Assembly: GCF_007680845.1 (NCBI RefSeq)
Contig: NZ_VEIY01000002.1
Coordinates: 488,217-552,216 of the forward strand
Direction: 5' to 3'
Origin: Curtobacterium pusillum
GTDB lineage: Bacteria > Actinomycetota > Actinomycetes > Actinomycetales > Microbacteriaceae
Length of the DNA: 64,000 bases
Positions 7,987 to 16,316 of the stretch are shown here, one piece after another. The notes below the pieces were generated by a model. The model had not been told where the DNA came from. It saw nothing but the letters and a program-made list of their open reading frames with translations, and searched no databases. A program made the position numbers and the translations under genes. Each line of letters starts with the position of its first letter. Position 1 is the stretch's first letter.

Positions 7987-8004
7987 CTGTGTTACTATCC
8001 GCCG

Positions 8005-8583
8005 ATGACCGCCACCGACACGATCCCGACGACCTCCCCTCGCGAGCACTTGCTCGCGGTCGCGGGCGAGCTCTTTTACCGAGAAGGCATCACGGGTGTC
8101 GGCATCGAGCGGATCGTCGCCGAGGCGCACACCACCCGCGCGACCCTCTACCGGCACTTCGCCGGCAAGGAGGCACTGGTGGTTGCCTACCTGGAGCGAG
8201 AGGACGCGATGCTCAAGGCCGCCTTCCACGCCGCGGAGTCCGTGGCGACGGACCCGGAACACCTCCTCGAACTCGCGATCGAGGGGATCGCCGAGGACGC
8301 GAACCGGCACCACACGCGCGGCTGCCCCTTCATCAACGCCACCGCCGAGTACGCCGACGCCCAGAGCCCGGTACGGGGCGTCGTGTCGTCCCATCGGCGC
8401 TGGTTCCGGGGACAGCTGGAGCGGTACCTCGATGCCGCAGGCCGTGGCGACGCCGGGGACCGAGCCGACGAACTCGTCATGCTCCGCGACGCGGTCCTCG
8501 TCGGGAGCTACCTCGACGACCGATCCGCCGCCCATCGCACCTTCATCCGGGCCGCACGAGCAGCGGCATTGATCGGCGGATGA
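8005..8583 (+). CDS. TetR family repressor of the divergent hydrolase operon
   Basis: The 192-residue protein has the TetR helix-turn-helix at residues ~12-57, including ITGVGIERIVAEA and TRATLYRHFAGKEAL. A TACTAT box ends only 6 nt before the ATG and no Shine-Dalgarno sequence is visible, so the transcript is probably leaderless. Both palindromes with AAAGAACG arms lie in the 125-nt gap to the exported hydrolase. Simple autoregulated repression of both directions is the likely circuit. The inducing ligand is unknown. Confidence 0.88.
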   Translation: MTATDTIPTTSPREHLLAVAGELFYREGITGVGIERIVAEAHTTRATLYRHFAGKEALVVAYLEREDAMLKAAFHAAESVATDPEHLLELAIEGIAEDANRHHTRGCPFINATAEYADAQSPVRGVVSSHRRWFRGQLERYLDAAGRGDAGDRADELVMLRDAVLVGSYLDDRSAAHRTFIRAARAAALIGG

Positions 8584-8623
8584 CGCACAGCCGCGGAGCT
8601 GACTTGCGCAGTACGATGCAGGG

Positions 8624-9085
8624 ATGTCGCGCGCACGGACTCCCGAACTCGGACCCGTCCAGCCCTTCTGTTCGATCGAGCGGACCCTGACCATCCTCAG
8701 TGACCGGTGGGCGTTCCTCGTTCTCCGAGAGTCCCTGCTGTACCAGGTCGAGCGGTTCGCCGACTTCCAGGAGCGACTGGGGATTGCCACCAACGTGCTG
8801 ACCGATCGCCTCAAGCAGCTCGTCGACGGTGGAGTGCTCGAGCGAGTGGACTACCAGGAGCCCGGTCGCCGAGCGCGGTCTGCATACCGCCCGACCGCCG
8901 AGGGGCGACAGCTCCTCGTCGTACTGGGCGCGCTCCAGCAGTGGGGCGACGACAACGTGCCGCGATCTGACGGCCCGACGATGGTGCGACACGAGCAGAG
9001 CAGCGACGCGCCTGTCCGTGTGGGATTCGTCCGTCACGACGACGACAGCCTCCCGCCCGAGGCCGTGGAATTCACCCGGGTGTAG
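8624..9085 (+). CDS. HxlR family winged-helix regulator
   Basis: The 153-residue protein matches the HxlR/MarR-like family: a Cys near the N-terminus (QPFCSIERTLTILSDRW, residues ~14-30), a helix-turn-helix (RFADFQERLGIATNVLTDRL), and the wing region YRPTAEGRQL. HxlR proteins often sense electrophiles or redox state through this Cys. A TACGAT box lies 6 nt before the ATG, suggesting a leaderless transcript. A half-site CTGACTTG at 8599-8606 overlaps that promoter. Full palindromes downstream (9092-9120) and at 1189-1212 suggest the regulon. Confidence 0.85.
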   Translation: MSRARTPELGPVQPFCSIERTLTILSDRWAFLVLRESLLYQVERFADFQERLGIATNVLTDRLKQLVDGGVLERVDYQEPGRRARSAYRPTAEGRQLLVVLGALQQWGDDNVPRSDGPTMVRHEQSSDAPVRVGFVRHDDDSLPPEAVEFTRV

Positions 9086-9091
9086 GTCACA

Positions 9092-9120
9092 CCACTGACT
9101 TGTGATAGACAAGTCAGTGG
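9092..9120. promoter_or_regulatory. HxlR operator candidate upstream of the thiolase operon
   Basis: A perfect 12-bp inverted repeat (CCACTGACTTGT, spacer GATAG, then its complement) starts 6 nt after the hxlR-type stop codon and ends 42 nt before the thiolase GTG. It lacks a T-tract and its half-site TGACTTG recurs in front of the regulator, so I read it as an operator. It could also act as a weak terminator. Confidence 0.6.
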
Positions 9121-9162
9121 CGATGGTCGCGTGACCGTCGCCACCCGTGAGGGAGGGCAGTC

Positions 9163-10332
9163 GTGGCAGAAGCGTTCATCATCGACGCGATCAGGACCCC
9201 GTTCGGCAAGGGCAAGCGCGACGGGCAGTACGCGGGCACGCATCCCGTCGATCTCCATGCCCACGCGATCCGAGAAGTCGTCCGACGGGCGGGCGTGCCC
9301 GGTGCAGCCGTGAGTGACGTGATCGCCGGCGCCGTCGGACAGGTCGGCGAGCAGAGTGCGAACACCGCTCGGTGGGCGGCGCTGGCTGCCGGCCTGCCGG
9401 TGAGCGTGCCTGCCGTCACCATCGATCGTCAGTGCGGCAGCAGCCAGCAGGCGCTGCACTTCGCGGCGCAGGGCATCCAGGCAGGAGCTTACGAGGTCGT
9501 CGTCGCATCGGGTGCCGAGTCCATGAGCCGGATCCCGATCGGCAGCCAGACGGCCGGCAGGGACCCGTTCGGTGAGGCCGTGCAGCGGCGCTTCGCCCCC
9601 GGACTCGTTCCCCAGGGCATCAGCGCCGAGCTCATCTCGGCGCGCTGGGCCATCTCGCGGGAGGAATCAGACGCCTTCGCGCTCGAGAGCCATCGTCGAG
9701 CGACCCGGGCGCAGCGAACAGGGCTGTTCGAGCGCGAGACGGTCCCCCTGTCCGCGGGCGACGTCGACCAGTCGATCCGCCCGAACACGACGCCGGAGGC
9801 ACTGGCAGCGCTGCGTCCGGCCTTCGAAGACCCTCGCTGGTCCGAGCGCTTCCCCGAGATCTCCTGGAGCGTCACAGCCGGGAACGCGAGTCCGGTCAAC
9901 GACGGTGCCGCTGCGGTGCTGGTCGCCGGATCGGGAGCGGTGGAGCGGTTCGGACTGCGGCCCCGGGCCCGCGTCGTCGCGACCGCGGTCGTAGGCGACG
10001 ATCCGATCACGATGCTCACGGGCATCGTCCCGGCCACGGAGCAAGCTCTGCGCCGCGCCGGGTTGTCGCTCGACGACATCGATGCGTTCGAGGTGAACGA
10101 AGCGTTCGCGTCCGTCGTGCTCGCGTGGCTCAAGGCGACCGGCGCTGACCCTGCCAAGGTCAACGTGCACGGCGGCGCCCTCGCGATCGGCCATCCGCTC
10201 GGCGCCAGCGGCGCACGTCTCACCGCGACACTGCTCGGCGTGCTCGACGCGACAGGGGGCCGCTACGGCCTCCAGGTCATCTGCGAAGCAGGCGGGCTGG
10301 CGAACGCGATGGTCATCGAGGGGCTCGGCTGA
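9163..10332 (+). CDS. acetyl-CoA acetyltransferase (thiolase)
   Basis: The 389-residue protein is a typical thiolase, joining or cleaving acyl-CoA with CoA. Cys91 in DRQCGSS is the acyl-enzyme nucleophile. NVHGGALAIGHPLGASG (residues ~325-341) carries the catalytic His, and the second Cys is in ICEAGG near the C-terminus. The usual CxGGG is CEAGG here. Start is GTG, with GGGAGGG 6 nt upstream. It lies 12 nt before the metallo-hydrolase gene and behind the putative HxlR operator. The context suggests CoA-thioester catabolism rather than biosynthesis. Confidence 0.9.
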   Translation: MAEAFIIDAIRTPFGKGKRDGQYAGTHPVDLHAHAIREVVRRAGVPGAAVSDVIAGAVGQVGEQSANTARWAALAAGLPVSVPAVTIDRQCGSSQQALHFAAQGIQAGAYEVVVASGAESMSRIPIGSQTAGRDPFGEAVQRRFAPGLVPQGISAELISARWAISREESDAFALESHRRATRAQRTGLFERETVPLSAGDVDQSIRPNTTPEALAALRPAFEDPRWSERFPEISWSVTAGNASPVNDGAAAVLVAGSGAVERFGLRPRARVVATAVVGDDPITMLTGIVPATEQALRRAGLSLDDIDAFEVNEAFASVVLAWLKATGADPAKVNVHGGALAIGHPLGASGARLTATLLGVLDATGGRYGLQVICEAGGLANAMVIEGLG

Positions 10333-10343
10333 CGGGGGACCTG

Positions 10344-11195
10344 ATGGACATCGAGTACTCGGTCCACGTCTCGCACGGGCGCGAGCGCGCTGGCGATGAC
10401 CGGATGCCGGACGGCTCGCCGCTGATGTGGAGCCCACTGTCGACCGTCCTGATCGAAGGGGATCGCGACGCGTTCCTCGTCGATCCGCCGTTCCTCGTTG
10501 ATCAGATCGACGAGGTGATCGACTGGGTGGCGCGGAGCGGGAAACGCCTCGTGGGTATCTACGCGACGCACGGTCACGGCGATCACTGGTTCGGCACGGC
10601 ACGGATCCAGGAGCGCTTCCCCGACGCACGAGCGTGGGCGACCCCCGGGACCATCGAACTCATGCGCCTCCAGGCGACCACCGCACGAGAAGCACTCTGG
10701 GACCGGATCTTCCCGGGCCTGCTCCCCGCGACGCCGGTCGTGGCCCAGCCAGTCCCCGAGGAGGGGCTTTGGCTCGAGGGCGCCGAGCTCGTCCCCGTCG
10801 AGGTCGGGCACTCCGACACGGACGCGACGACCGTGCTCTGGGTTCCCTCCATCGGACTGGTGGTGGCCGGAGACGTCGTCTACAACGGCGTCCACCAGTT
10901 CCTCGCCGAGGGTGCGCACGGCGGCTATCGACGCTGGCAGGAGGCGCTTGACCAGGTCGCCGAGTTGCACCCGACGTCCGTGGTCGCCGGGCACAAGGAC
11001 GCGCGACGAGCCGATCGGCCCGAAGCCATCGGGGAGACACGGCGGTACCTGTCGGACGTTATGGAGGTGTCTGCCTCCGGCGTCGACCGGATCGGGTTCT
11101 TCGACGAGATGCTCAGACGCTGGCCCGAGCGGTTGAACCCAAGTCCGGTCTGGTACGGCGCCCCAGCGGCGCTGGCCGCAGCAGAGGAGTCCTGA
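10344..11195 (+). CDS. metallo-beta-lactamase fold hydrolase
   Basis: The 283-residue protein carries the THGHGDH signature (His76, His78, Asp80, His81), further metal ligands in VEVGHSD and AGDVVY, and a final His in VVAGHKDA. These match dinuclear-zinc MBL-fold hydrolases. The substrate class (glyoxalase II-like, lactonase, thioesterase) is not resolved. It starts 12 nt after the thiolase stop and is followed within 2 nt by the MFS frame, so the three genes form one operon. Confidence 0.85.
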   Translation: MDIEYSVHVSHGRERAGDDRMPDGSPLMWSPLSTVLIEGDRDAFLVDPPFLVDQIDEVIDWVARSGKRLVGIYATHGHGDHWFGTARIQERFPDARAWATPGTIELMRLQATTAREALWDRIFPGLLPATPVVAQPVPEEGLWLEGAELVPVEVGHSDTDATTVLWVPSIGLVVAGDVVYNGVHQFLAEGAHGGYRRWQEALDQVAELHPTSVVAGHKDARRADRPEAIGETRRYLSDVMEVSASGVDRIGFFDEMLRRWPERLNPSPVWYGAPAALAAAEES

Positions 11196-11196
11196 C

Positions 11197-12414
11197 ATCG
11201 CCGACCTGGGTGCCGCGGATCGTGACCGGACGACGTCAGGGCTGCAGCGCAGGTCCTTCTGGACAGCGGCCAGTGTCCCGGCGCTCGCCTTATGGGGGAG
11301 CGGAGCGTCGACACCGGTCTACCCGGTCTACCGAACCGATTGGGATCTGAGTCAGGTCGAAGCCACGACGATCTTCGCCGTCTACCCCTTCGCCCTCGCC
11401 CTGGTACTCGCGTGTTTCGGAGGAGTATCGGATCGCGTCGGCCGTCGCGCGGCGATGCTCGCCGGAGTCGCTTCGATCGCCGCCGGAGCGCTGGTCTTCG
11501 GCGTCGCGCCCGACCTCGGGTCGGTCATCGCCGGCAGAGCCCTGATGGGCGTGGGCGTCGGGCTGGGCTTGAGCCCAGCAACGGCGGTCATGGTCGAATC
11601 GGCGTCACATGCTGCTCCTGGCCGATCGAGTTCGATCGCGACCGCGTCCACGGCGATCGGGCTGGCGTTCGCCACCTTCATCGGCGGGGCGCTCGTAGAG
11701 TACGCACCGGCGCCGCTCCACTTCTCGTACTGGGTCCTCTTAGCGGTCGCGGTCGTGGTCTTGCTCATGCTCCTCCGACTCCCTCCTGACCGACTGGCGC
11801 AGGCCCGCAGTGAGCGGAGGAGAGGCCTCCGGCTTCCCGCCCCGTTCCGCGGCGTCCTCATCCGAGCGTCGATCTCGATCGCTGCCGCATACTCGCTCGG
11901 CGCGCTGGAGCTGTCCCTCGGAGCGGACATCGGCAAGGAGCTCATCGAGTCGTCCAACGCCTTCGCAATCGGCTCGATCATCTCGATTACGAGCCTGGTC
12001 ATCGGTGTCGTGGCGATCGCAGCGAGACGGTTGTCCGCCCAGATCTCCGGTGTGTCCGGCGGGATCACCTCGTTGGCCGCTACTGCGACGCTCATCGGAG
12101 CCGCGCAGGCTTCTTCGCTCGTGCTCTTCGTCGTCTTCGCGGTCCTCGGCGGCATCGCCTACAGCCTTTTGTTCGCGTCTGGTGTGGCGGCACTCGCGTC
12201 GTCGATCCCGGAGTCGTTCCGCGTGACCAGCCTCTCGACCGCGTACCTCGTGGGCTGCGTCATCCAGGTGGTAGTCGCTCTCGGCCTCGGTGTGGTCGCC
12301 ACGAACTCGGGATTGCTGCAAGGGGTCTCGGCGGGACTACCCGTAGTAGGTGGAGTCGGGGCGATCGCGCTGATCACGAATGTCCTACCCGTGCGCGAAG
12401 ATCACCGGCGATGA
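11197..12414 (+). CDS. MFS transporter, apparent ATC start codon
   Basis: The frame encodes about 405 residues with 12 predicted membrane segments. TM1 (ASVPALALWGSGASTPVYPVY) and the family motif A (GGVSDRVGRR) are encoded upstream of the first in-frame ATG at 11455, so the gene must begin earlier. The frame is open from 11137, yet no ATG, GTG or TTG occurs between there and 11455. AGGAG at 11185-11189 is 7 nt before an ATC at 11197, which I take as a non-standard start; CTG at 11206 is an alternative. The gene may be weakly expressed or recently decayed by point mutation. The substrate is unknown. Confidence 0.7.
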   Translation: MADLGAADRDRTTSGLQRRSFWTAASVPALALWGSGASTPVYPVYRTDWDLSQVEATTIFAVYPFALALVLACFGGVSDRVGRRAAMLAGVASIAAGALVFGVAPDLGSVIAGRALMGVGVGLGLSPATAVMVESASHAAPGRSSSIATASTAIGLAFATFIGGALVEYAPAPLHFSYWVLLAVAVVVLLMLLRLPPDRLAQARSERRRGLRLPAPFRGVLIRASISIAAAYSLGALELSLGADIGKELIESSNAFAIGSIISITSLVIGVVAIAARRLSAQISGVSGGITSLAATATLIGAAQASSLVLFVVFAVLGGIAYSLLFASGVAALASSIPESFRVTSLSTAYLVGCVIQVVVALGLGVVATNSGLLQGVSAGLPVVGGVGAIALITNVLPVREDHRR

Positions 12415-12592
12415 CAGCCACCTGCCGAACCATCTGTGCGGCCGCGCTGCTCCCATGAACCGCGCAGGTCCATCATCAGAGGCGATTTGCAGGAGAGCGT
12501 GTCATCGGAGCTCGCGTTTGTACAGCGATAGCGGCGAGTTGTAGGCGGGGGACCGGGGAGTTGGATCCTGTGAGCGTCGAAGGTTGCTCAAT

Positions 12593-12625
12593 AAAGTTGT
12601 CGCTCAGACGGTCCAGCGACACTTT
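12593..12625. repeat. imperfect inverted repeat in the MFS-dnaB gap
   Basis: AAAGTTGTCGCT (12593-12604) and AGCGACACTTT (12615-12625) form an 11-bp stem with one bulge. It lies in a 257-nt gap between the convergent MFS and dnaB genes. It could be a terminator or an old transposon end; no transposase remnant is visible. Confidence 0.4.
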
Positions 12626-12671
12626 CGGCGGGCAGGCGACCGTTTCCGTGAACAGTCACAAAGCCTGTGCC

Positions 12672-14039
12672 CTACTGCGGCATGTCGACGAACCGCGAGA
12701 ACATCCCGTGGAACGCCACCGTGATCGTGTCCGTCGGCCCGTTGCGGTGCTTCGCCACGATGAGGTCCGCCTCACCCTGCCGCGGGTTGTCCTTCTCGTA
12801 CGCCGACTCACGGTGCAGCAGGATGACCATGTCGGCGTCCTGCTCGATCGACCCGGACTCACGCAGGTCGGAGATCTGCGGCTTCTTGTCCGCACGCTGC
12901 TCGGGACCACGGTTCAGCTGCGACAGCGCGACGACGGGGACCTGGAGCTCCTTCGCCATGAGCTTCAGCGCACGCGAGAACTCTGAGACCTCCTGCTGGC
13001 GGCTCTCGACCTTCTTGCCCGAGGTCATGAGCTGCAGGTAGTCGATGACGACCATGCGGAGGTTGTGCTGCTGCTTGAGGCGTCGGCACTTCGCGCGGAT
13101 CTCGACGAGGGTCATGTTGGGGGAGTCGTCGATGAAGAACGGGGCGTCGTTGATCCGGCCACGGGTCTGCGCGATGGTGGTCCAGTCGCGGGAGTCGACG
13201 GTGCCCTTGCGCATGTTCTGCAGCGGCACGCTGGACTCGGCGGAGAGCAGACGCATCGCGATCTCGGCGCGGCCCATCTCGAGCGAGAAGAACGCGGCGG
13301 TCTCGTTGTGCTTGATCGCGGCGGCGCGGCAGAGGTCGAGGGCGAGCGTCGACTTCCCGAGTGCGGGTCGGGCGGCGATGATGATGAGCTGTCCGGGGTG
13401 GAAGCCGTTGGTGAGCCCGTCGAGCTGCGCGAAGCCGGTGGGTACGCCGGTCATCTGCCCGTCGCGGCCCTTCGCGGCCTCGATCTCGTCGAGGGCGGCG
13501 GAGATGGCGTCGGTGAGGGGCACGTAGTCCTCGGTCTGCACCCCGCCGGCGACGTTGTAGACCTCGGCCTGCGCGCTGTTGACGAGGTCAGTGACCTCAC
13601 CCTCGGACGCGTAGCCCATCTGGACGATCCGGGTGCCGGCGTCGACGAGGCGACGCAGCACCGCCTTCTCGGCGACGATCGCGGCGTAGTAGCCCGCGTT
13701 CGCGGCCGTGGGCACCATGCTCGTGACACTGTGCAGGTACTCGGCGCCGCCGGCGCGGGACAGCAGCCCCGTCTTGGTCAGCTCGTCGGTGACGGCGATG
13801 ACGTCGGTGGGCTCACCGTGCGAGTACAGCGACAGGATCGCGTCGAAGATGACCTCGTGCTTGGGGATGTAGAAGTCGACCCCGCGCGCGGTCTCGATGA
13901 CGTCGGCGACGGCGTCCTTCGACAGGAGCATGCCGCCGATGGTCGACTGCTCGGCGAGGAGGTCGTGCGGCGGGGTGCGCTCGATGCCCCCGCGCTCCGC
14001 GTAGTCCTGCGGTGCGGGGTCCAGATGCGCGATCGACAC
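12672..14039 (-). CDS. dnaB: replicative DNA helicase DnaB
   Basis: The 455-residue protein has the DnaB N-terminal domain (residues ~22-125), a linker helix and the RecA-like C-terminal motor. Walker A is ARPALGKST and Walker B is MVVIDYLQLM. DLRESGSIEQDADMV and the terminal arginine-finger region are present. It unwinds DNA ahead of the fork as a hexamer. No intein interrupts it. The leader carries three 15-bp iterons (14056-14100), and farther upstream is an inverted pair of DnaA-box-like sequences. The predicted loader partner dciA lies at 37734-38234 in the same window. Confidence 0.97.
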   Translation of the reverse strand: MSIAHLDPAPQDYAERGGIERTPPHDLLAEQSTIGGMLLSKDAVADVIETARGVDFYIPKHEVIFDAILSLYSHGEPTDVIAVTDELTKTGLLSRAGGAEYLHSVTSMVPTAANAGYYAAIVAEKAVLRRLVDAGTRIVQMGYASEGEVTDLVNSAQAEVYNVAGGVQTEDYVPLTDAISAALDEIEAAKGRDGQMTGVPTGFAQLDGLTNGFHPGQLIIIAARPALGKSTLALDLCRAAAIKHNETAAFFSLEMGRAEIAMRLLSAESSVPLQNMRKGTVDSRDWTTIAQTRGRINDAPFFIDDSPNMTLVEIRAKCRRLKQQHNLRMVVIDYLQLMTSGKKVESRQQEVSEFSRALKLMAKELQVPVVALSQLNRGPEQRADKKPQISDLRESGSIEQDADMVILLHRESAYEKDNPRQGEADLIVAKHRNGPTDTITVAFHGMFSRFVDMPQ

Positions 14040-14055
14040 ACGTACTCCTCTTGTT

Positions 14056-14100
14056 GAACGAACGATTCTCGAACGAACGCTCGTTGCACGAACGAGCCAG
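14056..14100. repeat. three 15-bp iterons in the dnaB leader
   Basis: GAACGAACG at 14056, GAACGAACG at 14071 and GCACGAACG at 14086 recur at an exact 15-nt period. The block ends 16 nt upstream of the dnaB start codon. It may be an operator for a repressor or activator. Confidence 0.6.
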
Positions 14101-14500
14101 TTCTACCCCGGGCGACCGACATCGCCGAGTCGCTGGGCCAAGCTACGGGTACAGAGTTATCCCCAGCAAACACCCCTGTGGATAACTCTGTGGAGAGGAT
14201 GCGGAACACGCCGGACCGTGGTGTGGAGAACTGTGGACGGACCTGGGGACAACTTGCTCGGGGAACATACTTTCGACCGTCTGACCTGGGTTTTCCCGAT
14301 CCACACCGTGTGTGCAGAACTGTGGTTCAACTACCCCTTGAAGGTTCCGATTTGACAGCCCGGCGGTGTGGAAAAGCAGTTGACAAACTGCTTCCTGAGG
14401 AGAACGTTCCCAAGCCGCTCCCAGCAACAGCGACCACGTCTGAGAGGTAACCAGTCAGCCCAGGACGACCCGCGCCTCCAGGACGACACCAGCAGACACG
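14101..14500. other. dnaB-rplI intergenic region with DnaA-box-like pair
   Basis: This stretch has no gene. It contains an inverted repeat, CAGAGTTATCC (14152-14162) and GGATAACTCTG (14180-14190). Within it are TTATCCCCA (14157-14165) and a consensus DnaA box TGTGGATAA (14177-14185). Several weaker TGTGGA(N)AA-like sequences follow to about 14240. A small hairpin AAGCAGTT/AACTGCTT is at 14374-14393. The dnaB promoter should lie here, but no convincing -35/-10 pair is seen. Confidence 0.55.
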
Positions 14501-14538
14501 ACGACGGGCGGGCCTCCCGGAGGAGACCCGCCCGTCGT
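14501..14538 (-). terminator. terminator of the rpsF-ssb-rpsR-rplI operon
   Basis: A 12-bp GC-rich perfect stem (14501-14512 with 14527-14538) sits 22 nt beyond the rplI stop codon. Confidence 0.8.
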
Positions 14539-14559
14539 GAGCGGAGACCGCAGCCAGTG

Positions 14560-15012
14560 TTACTTGGCGGCGACGACCTGGAGCGAGATCACAGCGGTGA
14601 TGTCCTCGCGCAGACGCACGGTGGCCTCGTGGTCACCGACGGTCTTGATGGTCGCGGGGACCTCGACCTTGCGCTTGTCGAGCGAGCCGACGCCCTGCGC
14701 CTGGACGGCGTCAGCGACGTCGCCCGGACGGACGGAGCCGAACAGACGACCGTCCTTGCCGGCCTTGACGGTCAGCTTGATGGTCGCGTTCTCGAGCTTC
14801 ATCTTGAGGTCCTGGGCCTCTTCGATGGTGGCGAGCTCGCGAGCGGTACGGGCCGCACGGATCGACTCGACCTGCTTCTCGCCGCCCTTGGACCACGCGA
14901 CAGCGAAGCCCTGGGGGATGAGGTAGTTGCGGGCGTAGCCGTTCTTGACGTCGACGACGTCACCGGCGGAACCGAGGCCGGAGACCTCGTGGGTGAGGAT
15001 GAGCTTCGACAT
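14560..15012 (-). CDS. rplI: 50S ribosomal protein L9
   Basis: At 150 residues it has the usual L9 length. The N-terminal domain shows the invariant [15 protein letters not shown] (residues ~23-37), followed by the long connecting helix and the C-terminal RNA-binding domain. It binds 23S rRNA near the L1 stalk base. It is the last gene of the four-gene operon, 14 nt after rpsR, and is followed by a strong hairpin. Confidence 0.97.
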   Translation of the reverse strand: MSKLILTHEVSGLGSAGDVVDVKNGYARNYLIPQGFAVAWSKGGEKQVESIRAARTARELATIEEAQDLKMKLENATIKLTVKAGKDGRLFGSVRPGDVADAVQAQGVGSLDKRKVEVPATIKTVGDHEATVRLREDITAVISLQVVAAK

Positions 15013-15026
15013 GGTGATCCTCCTGA

Positions 15027-15284
15027 TCAGCGGCCGGAGCCGGCGTAGGGGAGGAGCGCCATCTCACGGGCGTTCTTCACGGCACGGGCGATGAGGCGCT
15101 GCTCCTGGACGGAGACGCCGGTGATGCGACGGGCGCGGATCTTTCCACGCTCCGAGATGAACTTGCGAAGGGTCGCGACGTCCTTGTAGTCGATGACGCC
15201 GACCTTGATCGACTTCGCGGGAGCGGCGTTCTTGCCACCCTTACCGCGAGGCTTCCGGCGGTCGCCGGTGCTCTTTCCAGCCAT
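15027..15284 (-). CDS. rpsR: 30S ribosomal protein S18
   Basis: The 85-residue protein has the S18 core [18 protein letters not shown] and RRITG, with the conserved basic N-terminus and the ALLPY ending. No Cys4 zinc motif is seen, so this is the zinc-independent type. S18 pairs with S6 on the platform of the 30S subunit. It sits between ssb and rplI in the standard order. Confidence 0.96.
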   Translation of the reverse strand: MAGKSTGDRRKPRGKGGKNAAPAKSIKVGVIDYKDVATLRKFISERGKIRARRITGVSVQEQRLIARAVKNAREMALLPYAGSGR

Positions 15285-15331
15285 TGTTTGTCCTTAAGAA
15301 GAAGAAGTTGTGTCCGTTGAACCGCGGAGGA

Positions 15332-15895
15332 TCAGAACGGGGTCTCGTCGTCGTACGTGCCACCAGGGGTGCTCCACACGTCGTTCGACTGTGCGTTGCC
15401 ACCCTGCTGGCCACCCTGGGGGGACCAGGGCGCGTCCGACTGACCGCCGCCGTTGAAGTTGCCGCCGCCCGCGCCCTGACCGCCGCCGGCGTTGCCGCCG
15501 CCGACCTGGCCACGACCGCCACCGCTGCCACCCGCTGCACGGGTGATCTGCGCGGTCGCGTAGCGGAGCGACGGGCCGATCTCGTCGACCTCGAGCTCGA
15601 TGCTCGTGCGCTGCTGACCCTCACGGTCCTGGTAGGAGCGCTGACGGAGGCGACCCTGCGCGATGACGCGCGAGCCCTTCGTCAGCGAGCCCGCCACGTG
15701 CTCGGCGAACTCGCGCCACACGCTCGCGCGGAGGAACAGCGCGTCGCCGTCCTTCCACTCGTTCGCCTGACGGTCGAACGTGCGAGGGGTGGAGGCGATG
15801 GTGAAGTTCGCCACGGCGAGCCCGTTCTGCGTGTACCGCAGCTCCGGGTCCGCGGTGAGGTTGCCCACCACCGTGATGACGGTTTCGCCGGCCAT
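15332..15895 (-). CDS. ssb: single-stranded DNA-binding protein
   Basis: The 187-residue protein has an N-terminal OB fold (residues 1-~110, starting [14 protein letters not shown] and containing [10 protein letters not shown]). A glycine- and asparagine-rich linker (~120-175) and the acidic tail DDETPF, which recruits replication and repair partners, complete it. The position between rpsF and rpsR is conserved in most bacteria. It lies 3 nt after rpsF and so is co-translated with it. Confidence 0.97.
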   Translation of the reverse strand: MAGETVITVVGNLTADPELRYTQNGLAVANFTIASTPRTFDRQANEWKDGDALFLRASVWREFAEHVAGSLTKGSRVIAQGRLRQRSYQDREGQQRTSIELEVDEIGPSLRYATAQITRAAGGSGGGRGQVGGGNAGGGQGAGGGNFNGGGQSDAPWSPQGGQQGGNAQSNDVWSTPGGTYDDETPF

Positions 15896-15898
15896 GAC

Positions 15899-16288
15899 TT
15901 ACTCGGCGCTCGCGGTCGTGGCGGCCGAGGCCGTCGCGTTGGCGGCCTTGCGGGCGGCACGGGCTTCGTCGCGCTGCTTCTGCGCGGCGACCTGGGCGAT
16001 GCCCTCTTCGGCGCGGAGGACCTTGGTGCGGAGCACGGCCTCGGAGAGACCGAGCTGGCGGTCCAGCTCCTTGGCGGCCTCGGGCGACGACGTGAAGTCG
16101 ACCACGGCGTAGATGCCTTCGGACTTCTTCGCGATCTCGTAGGCGAGACGGCGACGTCCCCACACGTCCACGTTGTCGACGGATCCACCGTCGTTGCGGA
16201 TCACGGCGAGGAACTTGTCCAGGCTGGGAGCGACGGTGCGCTCGTCGATCTCGGGGTCGAGGATCGCCATCAGTTCGTACTGGTGCAT
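15899..16288 (-). CDS. rpsF: 30S ribosomal protein S6
   Basis: The 129-residue product has the S6 fold motifs [14 protein letters not shown] and [12 protein letters not shown]. Its C-terminal Ala-rich, charged tail (residues ~100-129) is longer than in E. coli after ignoring the glutamate extension there. GGAGGTGGG precedes the start codon. It is the first gene of the operon, and a leader hairpin at 16317-16337 may contribute to S6:S18 feedback. Confidence 0.96.
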   Translation of the reverse strand: MHQYELMAILDPEIDERTVAPSLDKFLAVIRNDGGSVDNVDVWGRRRLAYEIAKKSEGIYAVVDFTSSPEAAKELDRQLGLSEAVLRTKVLRAEEGIAQVAAQKQRDEARAARKAANATASAATTASAE

Positions 16289-16316
16289 GCGGAACCCACC
16301 TCCTCTGGTCTCAGCG

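Noticed and set aside
9092-9120. Reading the 12-5-12 palindrome only as a terminator of the HxlR gene
   Set aside because: It has no T-tract, has moderate GC content, and its half-site recurs upstream of the regulator, which favours an operator.
11292-11789. Plus-strand frame beginning with ATG at 11292 as an alternative MFS start
   Set aside because: It is in a different frame from the MFS sequence and translates to Arg/Gly-rich sequence without membrane segments.
14056-14100. CRISPR-like array
   Set aside because: Repeats are 9-15 nt with no spacers and no cas genes are in the window.
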